In this document: positions 1-6,578 of the stretch, in pieces
Layout of the letters: every line of letters begins with the position of its first letter
How positions within the stretch are numbered: the first letter of the stretch is position 1
From: an uncultured Eubacteriales bacterium
GTDB taxonomy: Bacteria; Bacillota; Clostridia; Oscillospirales; CAG-272
Assembly: GCA_934477985.1 (NCBI GenBank)
Contig: CAKSOR010000033.1
Location: 1-12,811, forward strand
Length of the DNA stretch: 12,811 bases
Direction: 5' to 3'
Program-made: the position numbers and the translations under genes
The notes under the pieces: generated by a model
Seen by the model: only the letters and a program-made list of their open reading frames with translations
What the model was told of the DNA's origin: nothing
Databases searched by the model: none

Positions 1-284
1 TCGGCGACAAGTGGAAGGTTCTGATTCTCCGCGACCTGATGGACGGCACGAAGCGCTTCGGAGAGCTCAGGAAATCGCTCAGCGGCGTCTCTCAGAAGGT
101 TCTGACCGCGCAGCTGCGCGATATGGAATCAAGCGGGCTTGTGAACCGCAAGGTCTACGCCGAGGTTCCGCCGAAGGTCGAGTATTCGCTGACCGCGCTC
201 GGAGATAGCCTGCGACCGGTGATCGACGTGCTGCGCACCTGGGGCGAGGGCTACAAACGCGACAGACAAAAGGAGAGCTCATGA
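1..284 (+). CDS. HxlR-family winged-helix transcriptional regulator (5' end missing)
   Basis: This is the C-terminal ~94 residues of a DNA-binding regulator whose start lies before the window; the reading frame begins at base 3. The visible protein follows the HxlR pattern closely: GDKWKVLIL at the start, then RFGELRKSL, a recognition-helix region with SQKVLTAQLRDME, the wing segment GLVNRKVYAEVPPKVEYSLT, and a terminal LRTWGEGY helix. HxlR proteins are small (about 100-130 residues) dimeric MarR-like repressors or activators that often sense redox or electrophilic signals. No ligand-sensing cysteine is present in the visible part; the missing N-terminus is where HxlR-type sensor cysteines usually lie, so sensing cannot be judged. 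The stop codon overlaps the start of the transglutaminase-like gene in an ATGA, so the two are translationally coupled and the downstream gene is a plausible member of its own regulon. Family assignment is firm; the target is unknown. Confidence 0.9.
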   Translation, partial: GDKWKVLILRDLMDGTKRFGELRKSLSGVSQKVLTAQLRDMESSGLVNRKVYAEVPPKVEYSLTALGDSLRPVIDVLRTWGEGYKRDRQKESS

Positions 285-1168
285 ATCAGTATAAAGAGCA
301 GCTCAGGAATCTGTATCGGGGCATCCTCAACAATTACCCGGAGTTTGCGGAAGGCGAAGACGCGAGCCTCACATATGACCTCGGGGCGAGGGAGTGGGAG
401 GAGCTGCGGTCGCGTTACGCGCTTGAGAGCGTCGCGAAGACCGGGACAGCCTTCGAAAGAGCCGTGCGCCTGACGCGTTATCTCGCGCCGGGACTGACGC
501 ATTCCTCGTGGTACGACAACCACGTCGAGTGCAACGCGCTCGAACTTCTCGCGTACAGCTTTGAGAACAAGGAGCACGGCATAAACTGTCTGAACAAGGC
601 GAAAATTCTCGCTGAGTGCTGTCTGGCGCTCGGTATTTGCGCTAGAAGGGTGTTCCTTTATCCGTTCTCGCCGTTCGATTTCGATTCGCATGTTGTCTGC
701 GAGATATTCGACGAGCGGTTTGGCAAGTGGATCATGCTCTACCCGACGACGGACGGGTACTTTGTCGACGAAAATAATATGCCGCTCTCGATGACTGAGA
801 TAAGAAACGGCTTCACTTCATCGCGCTTTCAGACGTTCGTCCCGACGACCGGAAAAAATGAGGATCTTCAGAAGACGCGGCTCTGCAACGAGGACATAAA
901 TCTTTACTTTCTGAAGAACTGCTTCCGGATGTCGTATGAGCTGTACAACGGCTTCGGAAAGAAGGCTGACCGGGTCGACCTGATCCCGGAGGGCTATCTG
1001 ATCAAGAAGAATGAGGAGCTCAATCACAGGTTCAGAATCGAGAACATGCCGGAGGAATACCGTCATCTTCTCGACGCGCAGGAGAAGTATCTGAGCGAGA
1101 CAAATCATAAAAAAGAGCCGGCGGCGTACTCGGTCGGTTCGGTTTACGCTCCGCCGGGGGCGCGGTAA
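281..1168 (+). CDS. Transglutaminase-like superfamily protein with altered catalytic Asp
   Basis: A 295-residue cytoplasmic protein with no signal peptide or membrane segment. The central part fits the transglutaminase-like (papain-fold) core: GINCLNKAKILAECC carries the candidate nucleophile Cys103, DSHVVCEIF carries His137, and GKWIMLYPTTDGYF is the third-motif strand. At the position where family members normally have Asp (in W-x-x-L-D-P-T), this protein has Tyr154 (codon 740-742); Asp158, four residues later, is the nearest acidic residue. Such domains act as cysteine proteases, peptide N-glycanases or amide-modifying enzymes, and no substrate can be deduced here. The N-terminal ~90 residues and C-terminal ~100 residues are helical-looking and not recognised. 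The start at 281 is supported by AGGAGAG nine to ten bases upstream and by the 4-base overlap with the HxlR gene. The fold is likely; activity is uncertain. Confidence 0.78.
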   Translation: MNQYKEQLRNLYRGILNNYPEFAEGEDASLTYDLGAREWEELRSRYALESVAKTGTAFERAVRLTRYLAPGLTHSSWYDNHVECNALELLAYSFENKEHGINCLNKAKILAECCLALGICARRVFLYPFSPFDFDSHVVCEIFDERFGKWIMLYPTTDGYFVDENNMPLSMTEIRNGFTSSRFQTFVPTTGKNEDLQKTRLCNEDINLYFLKNCFRMSYELYNGFGKKADRVDLIPEGYLIKKNEELNHRFRIENMPEEYRHLLDAQEKYLSETNHKKEPAAYSVGSVYAPPGAR

Positions 1169-1185
1169 CTCAAAGGAAAGAAATT

Positions 1186-1953
1186 ATGGAAGAAACAAGC
1201 AACGTAAAGGTCCTCGAGCGGGGGCTTATAATCCTCGAGACGCTCTCGGACGGAAAGCCGCTCGGCGTCAATGAGATCGCGAAGCTATGCTCGCTCAGCC
1301 CGGCGACGACCTTCCGGCTTCTGCGCACACTCTGCGCGCGCGGCTGGGTCTGGCAGGACGGGGACGAAAAATACATGGCGGGCGTCAGAATGAATTATAT
1401 AAGCGCTCAAAGGAGCTTCCTCTCGATGCTCCGCGAGATCGCGTATTTTCGCATGGCGAAGCTCTCGGAGTCCGAGCACGAGGCGATGAATCTCGTCGTC
1501 CGCGAGCTCGACAAATGCTATATACTCGGTCAGTCGCGCACTGGGAAGATAGTCGACTATGTCCCGCCGGTCGGGACTGTGCTGCCGTTCCACGCGAGCG
1601 CCTGCGGAAAGGTGCTGCTGTCCGGGCTCGAGCCGACTAAGCGCGACCGGATTCTCGACGGAATCGATTTCAGGAAAATGACCGAGAGCACGATAACAAG
1701 CCGCGAGAAATTTTTAAAGGCGCTCGAAGAGGTGAAGGCGCAGGGCTACGCGCTCGACCGCCACGAATCGCAGGAGGAGGGTTTCTGCATCGCCGTGCCG
1801 ATATACTCGCCGGAGGGTGAGATAATCGCCGCGCTGTCCTTCTCGGGCTTCATCGGGCGCAGGACGGTCAGCGAGATCGACCACTATGTCGGGCTGCTGA
1901 AGACCGCCTCGAAGGAGATAAGCGAAGAATTATTCGGAGGAAAAAATGGCTGA
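1186..1953 (+). CDS. IclR-family transcriptional regulator
   Basis: A full-length 255-residue regulator. The N-terminal winged helix-turn-helix spans about residues 8-70, with the HTH at about 28-55 (LGVNEIAKLCSLSPATTFRL), followed by a linker helix. The C-terminal GAF-like effector domain spans about 80-250 and shows the family signatures HASACGKVLLSGL (136-148) and GYALDRHESQEEGFCIAVPI (187-206). IclR proteins are dimers or tetramers that bind small carboxylates or sugar-acid metabolites and usually control a neighbouring catabolic operon. No such catabolic gene is adjacent here, so the ligand cannot be guessed. The start is supported by AAAGGAAAG eight or so bases upstream. The gene lies 17 bases after the transglutaminase-like gene and its last 8 bases overlap the start of the ybaK-like gene, which suggests one transcript for all four genes. 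Confidence 0.93.
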   Translation: MEETSNVKVLERGLIILETLSDGKPLGVNEIAKLCSLSPATTFRLLRTLCARGWVWQDGDEKYMAGVRMNYISAQRSFLSMLREIAYFRMAKLSESEHEAMNLVVRELDKCYILGQSRTGKIVDYVPPVGTVLPFHASACGKVLLSGLEPTKRDRILDGIDFRKMTESTITSREKFLKALEEVKAQGYALDRHESQEEGFCIAVPIYSPEGEIIAALSFSGFIGRRTVSEIDHYVGLLKTASKEISEELFGGKNG

Positions 1954-2428
1954 GTTCAAGACAAACGTATACAGAATATTCGATAAGGAGAAGCTCCCCT
2001 ACACGCCGCACACCTATCCGCACGAGCACGACGACCCGGTGGACGGCGTCACCGTCGCGAACTCGATGGGCGTTCCGGTCGGGAAAGTCTTCAAGACGCT
2101 CGTGACGCACGGGAGCGACAGGAATTACTATGTCTTCGACGTTCCGGTCGCGCGTGAGCTCGACCTCAAGAAGGCGGCAAGGTCGGTCGGAGTCAAGTCG
2201 GTCGAGATGATACACGTCGCCGACATAAACAAAGTGACCGGCTATATCCGCGGCGGATGCTCGCCGATCGGAATGAAAAAGAAATATAAGACGGTCATCG
2301 ACCAGACCGCAAAGGAGTTCGACACGATATTCGTCAGCGCCGGAAAGATCGGCTGGCAGATAGAGGCGTCGCCGCTTGATATTGCGAAGCTCTCGGACGC
2401 TGAGTTCGCGGATATCCTGCTTGACTGA
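1946..2428 (+). CDS. ybaK: YbaK/EbsC-family Cys-tRNA(Pro)/aminoacyl-tRNA deacylase
   Basis: A 160-residue protein of the YbaK/ProX trans-editing superfamily, close to the usual ~155-160. These free-standing domains hydrolyse mischarged tRNA in the cytoplasm; E. coli YbaK clears Cys-tRNA(Pro) with help from ProRS. Visible hallmarks are GVPVGKVFKTLV, whose Lys50 matches the catalytic lysine region (VFKTL), and the glycine-rich GYIRGGCSPIGMKKKY loop (residues 99-114), followed by VSAGKIGWQIEASPLDI near the C-terminus. The start at 1946 is preceded by an AGGAGG-like site (TTCGGAGGAAAAA) inside the end of the IclR gene, so translation is probably coupled to it. Exact tRNA specificity cannot be read from sequence, since Ala-, Cys- and Pro-directed members look alike. 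A weak A/T-rich hairpin follows the stop, then the pheS promoter. Confidence 0.92.
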   Translation: MAEFKTNVYRIFDKEKLPYTPHTYPHEHDDPVDGVTVANSMGVPVGKVFKTLVTHGSDRNYYVFDVPVARELDLKKAARSVGVKSVEMIHVADINKVTGYIRGGCSPIGMKKKYKTVIDQTAKEFDTIFVSAGKIGWQIEASPLDIAKLSDAEFADILLD

Positions 2429-2470
2429 AAAAGCCGGCGGTTTTTCGGTGAAATTCGTCAGAATTTTTTC
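2428..2470 (+). terminator. Possible weak terminator after ybaK
   Basis: Two short hairpins lie just after the ybaK stop. The first pairs A2429-C2435 with G2439-T2445 (one G-U pair, 3-nt loop) and runs into T residues. The second pairs AAATTC (2451-2456) with GAATTT (2461-2466) around GTCA and is followed by TTT. Both stems are A/T-rich and weak, so incomplete termination into the pheS leader is possible. The assignment rests on position and folding only. Confidence 0.35.
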
Positions 2471-2479
2471 GATAACCCC

Positions 2480-2508
2480 TTGCATTTTCAAAATAAATGT
2501 GGTATACT
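2480..2508 (+). promoter_or_regulatory. Sigma-A-type promoter for the pheS T-box transcript
   Basis: TTGCAT (2480-2485) and TATACT (2503-2508) are separated by exactly 17 bases. Each hexamer keeps the strong consensus positions. Transcription would start near 2515, immediately before the first paired strand of T-box stem I at 2519, which is where such a leader should begin. The A/T-rich stretch from 2451 to 2500 contrasts with the GC-rich genes on either side. Confidence 0.8.
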
Positions 2509-2514
2509 ATTATA

Positions 2515-2820
2515 AACGCGATGATGGAGAAGCCTTTCACGAGAGCGCGGACAACAGAGAGGGTCACCTGCTGAAAAGACCTGTCTGCCCGTGAGTGTGC
2601 ATTTCGCTCCTGAGCATCGGGTGTGAACCAAAGTATCTATACTTCTTCACTTTTCACTTTTACTTATTACTTTGCGTCAGCTCCCGGCGTCCGACTCACG
2701 TTACAGAGTCCCGAGTGTATCGCGAAAAACTTTCGCGATGAATTAAGGTGGTACCGCGGAGTTATATCGCTTCGTCCTTTGTGTCCGTTTTCGGGCAGAG
2801 GACGGGCGTGTTTTTTTATC
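2515..2820 (+). promoter_or_regulatory. Phenylalanine T-box leader (tRNA-sensing transcription attenuator)
   Basis: This leader should let pheS-pheT be transcribed when uncharged tRNA-Phe accumulates. Stem I base: CGATG (2519-2523) pairs with CATCG (2615-2619), and GGAG (2526-2529) with CTCC (2607-2610), leaving a kink-turn-like internal loop. The specifier codon TTC (2603-2605), followed by G2606, sits directly before CTCC, matching Phe. An AGAGAG motif and an apical GGTC/GACC hairpin occupy the distal part of stem I. The T-box sequence AAGGTGGTACCGCG (2745-2758) forms the antiterminator: AAGG (2745-2748) with CCTT (2776-2779), a 7-nt bulge UGGUACC (2749-2755), then GCGGAG (2756-2761) with CTTCGT (2770-2775). 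The bulge start UGGU can pair with ACCA, agreeing with the A73 discriminator of tRNA-Phe. Compared with the common AGGGTGG form, one G of the T-box is A, and its partner strand still pairs. A pyrimidine-rich linker and a 9-bp hairpin separate stem I from the antiterminator. Confidence 0.95.
2774..2817 (+). terminator. T-box intrinsic terminator
   Basis: CGTCCT (2774-2779) pairs with AGGACG (2799-2804), with further pairing inside (CCG around 2785 with CGG around 2793), and a run of seven T follows at 2811-2817. The 5' arm includes the bases that form the 3' side of the antiterminator (2774-2779), so the two folds are mutually exclusive, as a T-box switch requires. Charged tRNA-Phe would favour this hairpin and stop transcription about 30 bases before pheS. 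Confidence 0.9.
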
Positions 2821-2849
2821 GGAATTTTCTATAGAAAGGGAACAACAAC

Positions 2850-3863
2850 ATGAAAGAGAAACTTATTGAGATCCGTGAAGCTGCAAAGGCACAGCTCGAG
2901 GACGCTCACGCCGACCTTGAGGCGATCAGGATACGCTTTTTGGGCAAGAAGGGCGAGCTCACCGGCGTCCTTCGCGGAATGGGACAGCTCTCGGCTGAGG
3001 AGCGCCCGAAGGTGGGACAGCTGGCGAACGAGGTTCGCGAGTACATCGAGAACGCGATTGCCGAAAGAGCCGAGGCTGACAAGCGCGCGGCTCTCGAGGA
3101 GAAGCTGAAGAGCGAGCGCCTCGATGTCACAATGCCCGGTAAAGCGCCCGAGATCGGCAAGCGCCATCCGCTCGCGCAGGTTCAGAAGGAGATGGAGGAC
3201 ATCTTTGTCGGCATGGGCTTCGGCATCGTCGAAGGACCTGAGGTCGAGTACGATTACTACAATTTCCAGGCGCTGAATATCCCGGAGAATCACCCGGCGC
3301 GCGACACTCAGGATACCTTCTACATCACTGACAACATCCTTCTCCGCTCGCAGACCTCGCCTGTGCAGGTCAGAACGATGGAGAAGCAGAAGCCGCCGAT
3401 CAGAATAATCTCCCCCGGACGTGTCTATCGCTCCGACGCGGTCGACGCTTCACACTCGCCGCTCTTCCATCAGCTCGAGGGACTTGTCGTCGACAAGGGA
3501 ATCACGATGGGCGACCTCAAGGGAACTCTCGAGACCTTCGCGAAGACGATGTTCGGCGAGTCGACCCAGATCAGATTCAGACCGCACCACTTCCCGTTCA
3601 CCGAGCCGTCGGCTGAGGTCGACGTCTCCTGCTTTGTCTGCGGCGGAAAGGGCTGCAAGCTCTGCAAGGGCGAGGGCTGGATTGAGATACTCGGCGCGGG
3701 CATGGTGCATCCGAACGTTCTGCGCGGCTGCAACATAGACCCCGAGGTCTACAGCGGATTCGCGTTCGGCATGGGCATCGAGCGCGTCACGATGATAAGG
3801 TACGGCATTGACGACATGCGTTATCTCTACGAGAACGACGTGCGCTTCTTAAACCAGTTCTGA
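2850..3863 (+). CDS. pheS: Phenylalanyl-tRNA synthetase alpha subunit
   Basis: Catalytic subunit of the (alpha-beta)2 PheRS, which activates Phe with ATP and transfers it to tRNA-Phe. At 337 residues it is full length. The N-terminal coiled coil (about 1-90) contacts the tRNA. The class II catalytic core carries motif 2 around GRVYRSDAVDASHSPLFHQ (190-208), FRPHHFPFTEPSAEVDV (243-259) and motif 3 in GFAFGMGIERVTMIRYG (303-319). Ala305 is in the position of the Phe-pocket alanine known from E. coli (Ala294). A four-cysteine knuckle (Cys261, 264, 269, 272) is seen in many bacillota-type PheS proteins. The start follows AGAAAGGGAACAAC with good spacing. Expression should be set by the T-box upstream; pheT follows after 75 bases on the same transcript. 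Confidence 0.98.
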   Translation: MKEKLIEIREAAKAQLEDAHADLEAIRIRFLGKKGELTGVLRGMGQLSAEERPKVGQLANEVREYIENAIAERAEADKRAALEEKLKSERLDVTMPGKAPEIGKRHPLAQVQKEMEDIFVGMGFGIVEGPEVEYDYYNFQALNIPENHPARDTQDTFYITDNILLRSQTSPVQVRTMEKQKPPIRIISPGRVYRSDAVDASHSPLFHQLEGLVVDKGITMGDLKGTLETFAKTMFGESTQIRFRPHHFPFTEPSAEVDVSCFVCGGKGCKLCKGEGWIEILGAGMVHPNVLRGCNIDPEVYSGFAFGMGIERVTMIRYGIDDMRYLYENDVRFLNQF

Positions 3864-3891
3864 CCGGCGAGCCGCCGGCGGCAAAGTCAAG

Positions 3892-3920
3892 GTTTGCTTA
3901 TTGTGACAGACAAACAATAA
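3892..3920 (+). repeat. Overlapping inverted repeats between pheS and pheT
   Basis: GTTTG (3892-3896) pairs with CAAAC (3911-3915), and TTATTGT (3898-3904) pairs perfectly with ACAATAA (3914-3920). The 3' arms overlap, so only one hairpin can form at a time. A 12-base palindrome GCCGCCGGCGGC (3871-3882) sits just upstream. No T-run follows, so this is not an obvious terminator. RNA processing or stability is one possibility; function is unknown. Confidence 0.5.
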
Positions 3921-3938
3921 CCAGAAAGGAATTTTAGT

Positions 3939-6341
3939 ATGAATCTCTCACTGAACTGGGCGAAGGATTTCGTTGATCTCAGCGGAATCGACGCCAAGAC
4001 ATATTGCGACAGACTGACCGCGACCGGATCGAAGGTCGAAGGCTACGAGATACTCGGCGCGGACATCGAGAATGTTGTCGCGGGAAAAGTCATCTCGCTC
4101 GAAAGGCATCCGGACTCGGATCATCTCTGGGTATGCCAGATCGACATCGGCGAGGCTGAGCCGGTGCAGATCGTCACCGGAGCGCAGAACGTATTCGCGG
4201 GAGCGATGGTTCCGGTCGCGAAAGCGCCCTCGAAGCTCCCCGGCGGAGTGAACATCAAGGCGGGCAAGCTCCGCGGAGTCCCGTCGAACGGAATGCTCTG
4301 CTCGATCGGCGAACTTAACCTCACAACGCACGACATGCCGGGCGCTATTGAGGACGGAATATTCATCATGAACGACTCGGGCATCGACTGCAAGCCGGGC
4401 GACGATATCCATGAGGTGCTCGGCCTCTCGGACACGGTCGTTGAGTTTGAGATCACCTCGAACCGCCCGGACTGCCTGTCGGTGATCGGACTTTCGCGCG
4501 AGAGCGCGGTCTCGTTCGAGCGTAAGTTCACGCTTCCGACGCCGAAGGTGACCTTCGCGAACGACGGCGACAAGGTTGACAACTATCTCTCGGTCGAGGT
4601 AAAGGACTCAAAGCTCTGCCCCAGATACACCGCGAGAGTCGTGAAGAACGTGAAGATCGCGCCCTCGCCGCTCTGGCTGAGAATGAGACTCCGCGCGTCC
4701 GGCGTCAGACCGATAAACAATATCGTTGATATCACGAACTATGTAATGCTCGAGTACGGTCAGCCGATGCACGCGTTTGACTACTCCTGCCTTGACGGCA
4801 AGAAGATAGTCGTCAGAACCGCCGCCGACGGCGAGGTCTTCAGGTCGCTTGACGACACCGACCACACGCTGAATCACAGTAATCTCGTTATCTCCGACGA
4901 AAAGAAGGCGGTCGCGCTCGCCGGAGTCATGGGCGGAGCGAACAGCGAGATCACCGACTCCACCGCGATGGTTGTCTTTGAGAGCGCGAACTTCCTCGGA
5001 AGCTCGGTGCGCGTCACGGCTAAGAGTCAGGGAATGCGCACTGAGAGCTCGGGACGGTTTGAGAAGGGACTTGACCCCGAGAATACGATGCCTGCGCTTG
5101 ACCGCGCCTGCGAGCTTGTGACTCTGCTCGGAGCGGGTGAGGTCGTCGACGGCACAATCGATGTCTACGGCGGCAGGGAAGAGCCCTATAAGATGAAGCT
5201 CGAGGTCGACCGCATCAACGCGTTCCTCGGACTCGACGTCAGCGCGGACTATATGAAGGAAGTGCTTGAGAAGCTGGAGTTCAGGGTTGACGGCGACACT
5301 CTGACAGTTCCGTCCTTCAGAGCCGACTGCCGCTGCATGAACGACATCGCCGAGGAGATTCTCAGAATCTACGGCTACAACACGATCAAGGCGACGAGAT
5401 TCGTGACGCCGATCACCTCCGGAAGCCGCACCGCCGCTCAGAAGTTTGAGCTGCTCTGCGCCGATATTCTCTGCGCTATGGGGCTCTATGAGTGCGAGAC
5501 CTTCTCGTTCATCAGCCCGAAGTATTACGACAGAATCCGCATGGCTGAGAATGATCCGAGAAGGAAGTCCATAGTCATCTCGAACCCGCTCGGCGAGGAC
5601 ACGAGCGTTATGCGCACGACCGCGATTCCGTCGATGCTCGAGGTTCTGGCGCGGAATAATAACTACCACGCCGAGAAGACCGCGCTCTATGAGCTCGCGA
5701 AGATTTATATTCCGAACGAGGATTCGACGAAGCTCCCGGACGAGAGACGGCAGATTGTCATCGGATTCTTCCGCGACGGAGATTTCTACACGCTCAAGGG
5801 CATGTGCGACACTCTGCTCGACAGAGCGGGAATCAGGGACGCGGCGTATGTGGCTGACACCGAGGACCCGACCTTCCATCCGGGACGCTGCGCGAAGATC
5901 GTGGCGGCTGACGGAACTCTGCTCGGAAAGCTCGGAGAGATTCACCCTGAGGTTCAGGCAAATTACGCGATTGACGCGCCGATATATGTCGCGGACATCG
6001 ACTTTGAGAATCTTCTGGCGAAATCGAAGCCCGACAAGGCGTTCAAGCCGCTGCCGAAGTTCCCGGCGGTCACGCGCGACTACGCGTTTGTCTGCGACGA
6101 CACACTCGAGGTCGGCGCTATCGAGGCTGTGATGAAGAAGGCTGGCGGAAAGTCGGTCGAGGCGATAAAGCTCTTCGACGTCTACCGCGGAAAGCAGCTC
6201 GGCGAGGGCAAGAAGTCGGTCGCGTTCAGCGTCTCGCTCCGCGCCGCGGATCACACGCTCACAGATGAGGAGGCTGACAAGGTCTCGAAGAAGATCCTCA
6301 CGCTTCTTGACCGTGAGCTCGGAATCACGCTCAGAGCGTGA
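3939..6341 (+). CDS. pheT: Phenylalanyl-tRNA synthetase beta subunit
   Basis: An 800-residue, full-length beta subunit of PheRS. Domains in order: N-terminal cap (1-40); EMAP/Myf-type tRNA-binding OB fold (about 45-150, with HPDSDHLWVCQID and LRGVPSNGMLCS); B3/4 editing domain that hydrolyses Tyr-tRNA(Phe) (about 215-395, with RPINNIVDITNYVMLEYGQP and ALAGVMGG); B5 domain (about 405-480, ending in NDIAEEILRIYGY, whose acidic residues at 469, 472 and 473 match the usual metal-binding positions); catalytic-like core (about 485-690); and the ferredoxin-fold anticodon-binding domain at the C-terminus (about 700-800, with FPAVTRDYAFV and YRGKQLGEGKKSVAFS). The start follows AGAAAGGA at about nine bases. 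It is co-transcribed with pheS under T-box control and followed by a strong hairpin. No truncation is seen. Confidence 0.98.
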   Translation: MNLSLNWAKDFVDLSGIDAKTYCDRLTATGSKVEGYEILGADIENVVAGKVISLERHPDSDHLWVCQIDIGEAEPVQIVTGAQNVFAGAMVPVAKAPSKLPGGVNIKAGKLRGVPSNGMLCSIGELNLTTHDMPGAIEDGIFIMNDSGIDCKPGDDIHEVLGLSDTVVEFEITSNRPDCLSVIGLSRESAVSFERKFTLPTPKVTFANDGDKVDNYLSVEVKDSKLCPRYTARVVKNVKIAPSPLWLRMRLRASGVRPINNIVDITNYVMLEYGQPMHAFDYSCLDGKKIVVRTAADGEVFRSLDDTDHTLNHSNLVISDEKKAVALAGVMGGANSEITDSTAMVVFESANFLGSSVRVTAKSQGMRTESSGRFEKGLDPENTMPALDRACELVTLLGAGEVVDGTIDVYGGREEPYKMKLEVDRINAFLGLDVSADYMKEVLEKLEFRVDGDTLTVPSFRADCRCMNDIAEEILRIYGYNTIKATRFVTPITSGSRTAAQKFELLCADILCAMGLYECETFSFISPKYYDRIRMAENDPRRKSIVISNPLGEDTSVMRTTAIPSMLEVLARNNNYHAEKTALYELAKIYIPNEDSTKLPDERRQIVIGFFRDGDFYTLKGMCDTLLDRAGIRDAAYVADTEDPTFHPGRCAKIVAADGTLLGKLGEIHPEVQANYAIDAPIYVADIDFENLLAKSKPDKAFKPLPKFPAVTRDYAFVCDDTLEVGAIEAVMKKAGGKSVEAIKLFDVYRGKQLGEGKKSVAFSVSLRAADHTLTDEEADKVSKKILTLLDRELGITLRA

Positions 6342-6381
6342 ATTGACCCGGGGAAAATGTGATTATCGCGAAAACAACCTC

Positions 6382-6426
6382 ACGCCATAAGAAAGGGACT
6401 GCCGGGCAGGCAGTCCCTTTTGGCGT
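6382..6426. terminator. Strong, probably bidirectional terminator between convergent genes
   Basis: AAAGGGACTGCC (6392-6403) and GGCAGTCCCTTT (6409-6420) form a perfect 12-bp stem with a 5-nt loop. A second pair of arms, ACGCCA (6382-6387) and TGGCGT (6421-6426), encloses it with only TAAG unpaired on one side. The stem ends in a T-run on the plus strand and its A-run gives TTTCTTAT on the minus strand, so it can serve pheT from one side and the minus-strand hydrolase from the other. It lies 40 bases after the pheT stop. Confidence 0.85.
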
Positions 6427-6578
6427 GCGTTGGACGATTGGATGTTATGGCGTTTGCTCCCGCCTCGGCGCGGCGGTCTCATGCCCGCTGTCCGCCTCGC
6501 GCTTACCGTGCAGCCGCAGGTTGCCCGAGCACGACGCGGATGGGAACTTCGTTCCTGTCTGCCGGAGCGGACATAAAC

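Noticed and set aside
251..691. 146-residue minus-strand open frame opposite the transglutaminase-like gene
   Set aside because: Opposite a real gene with conserved motifs; no recognisable domain and no promoter or binding site of its own.
2376..2853. Small plus-strand open frames in the pheS leader (72 and 76 residues)
   Set aside because: They run across the T-box stems and terminator and have no good ribosome binding sites; the region is explained as a structured RNA.
4608..6254. 548-residue open frame on the minus strand opposite pheT
   Set aside because: It is the mirror of a firmly identified pheT. Its composition (very rich in Arg, Asp, Val, Leu) comes from the codon bias of the sense gene, and no family pattern was recognised.
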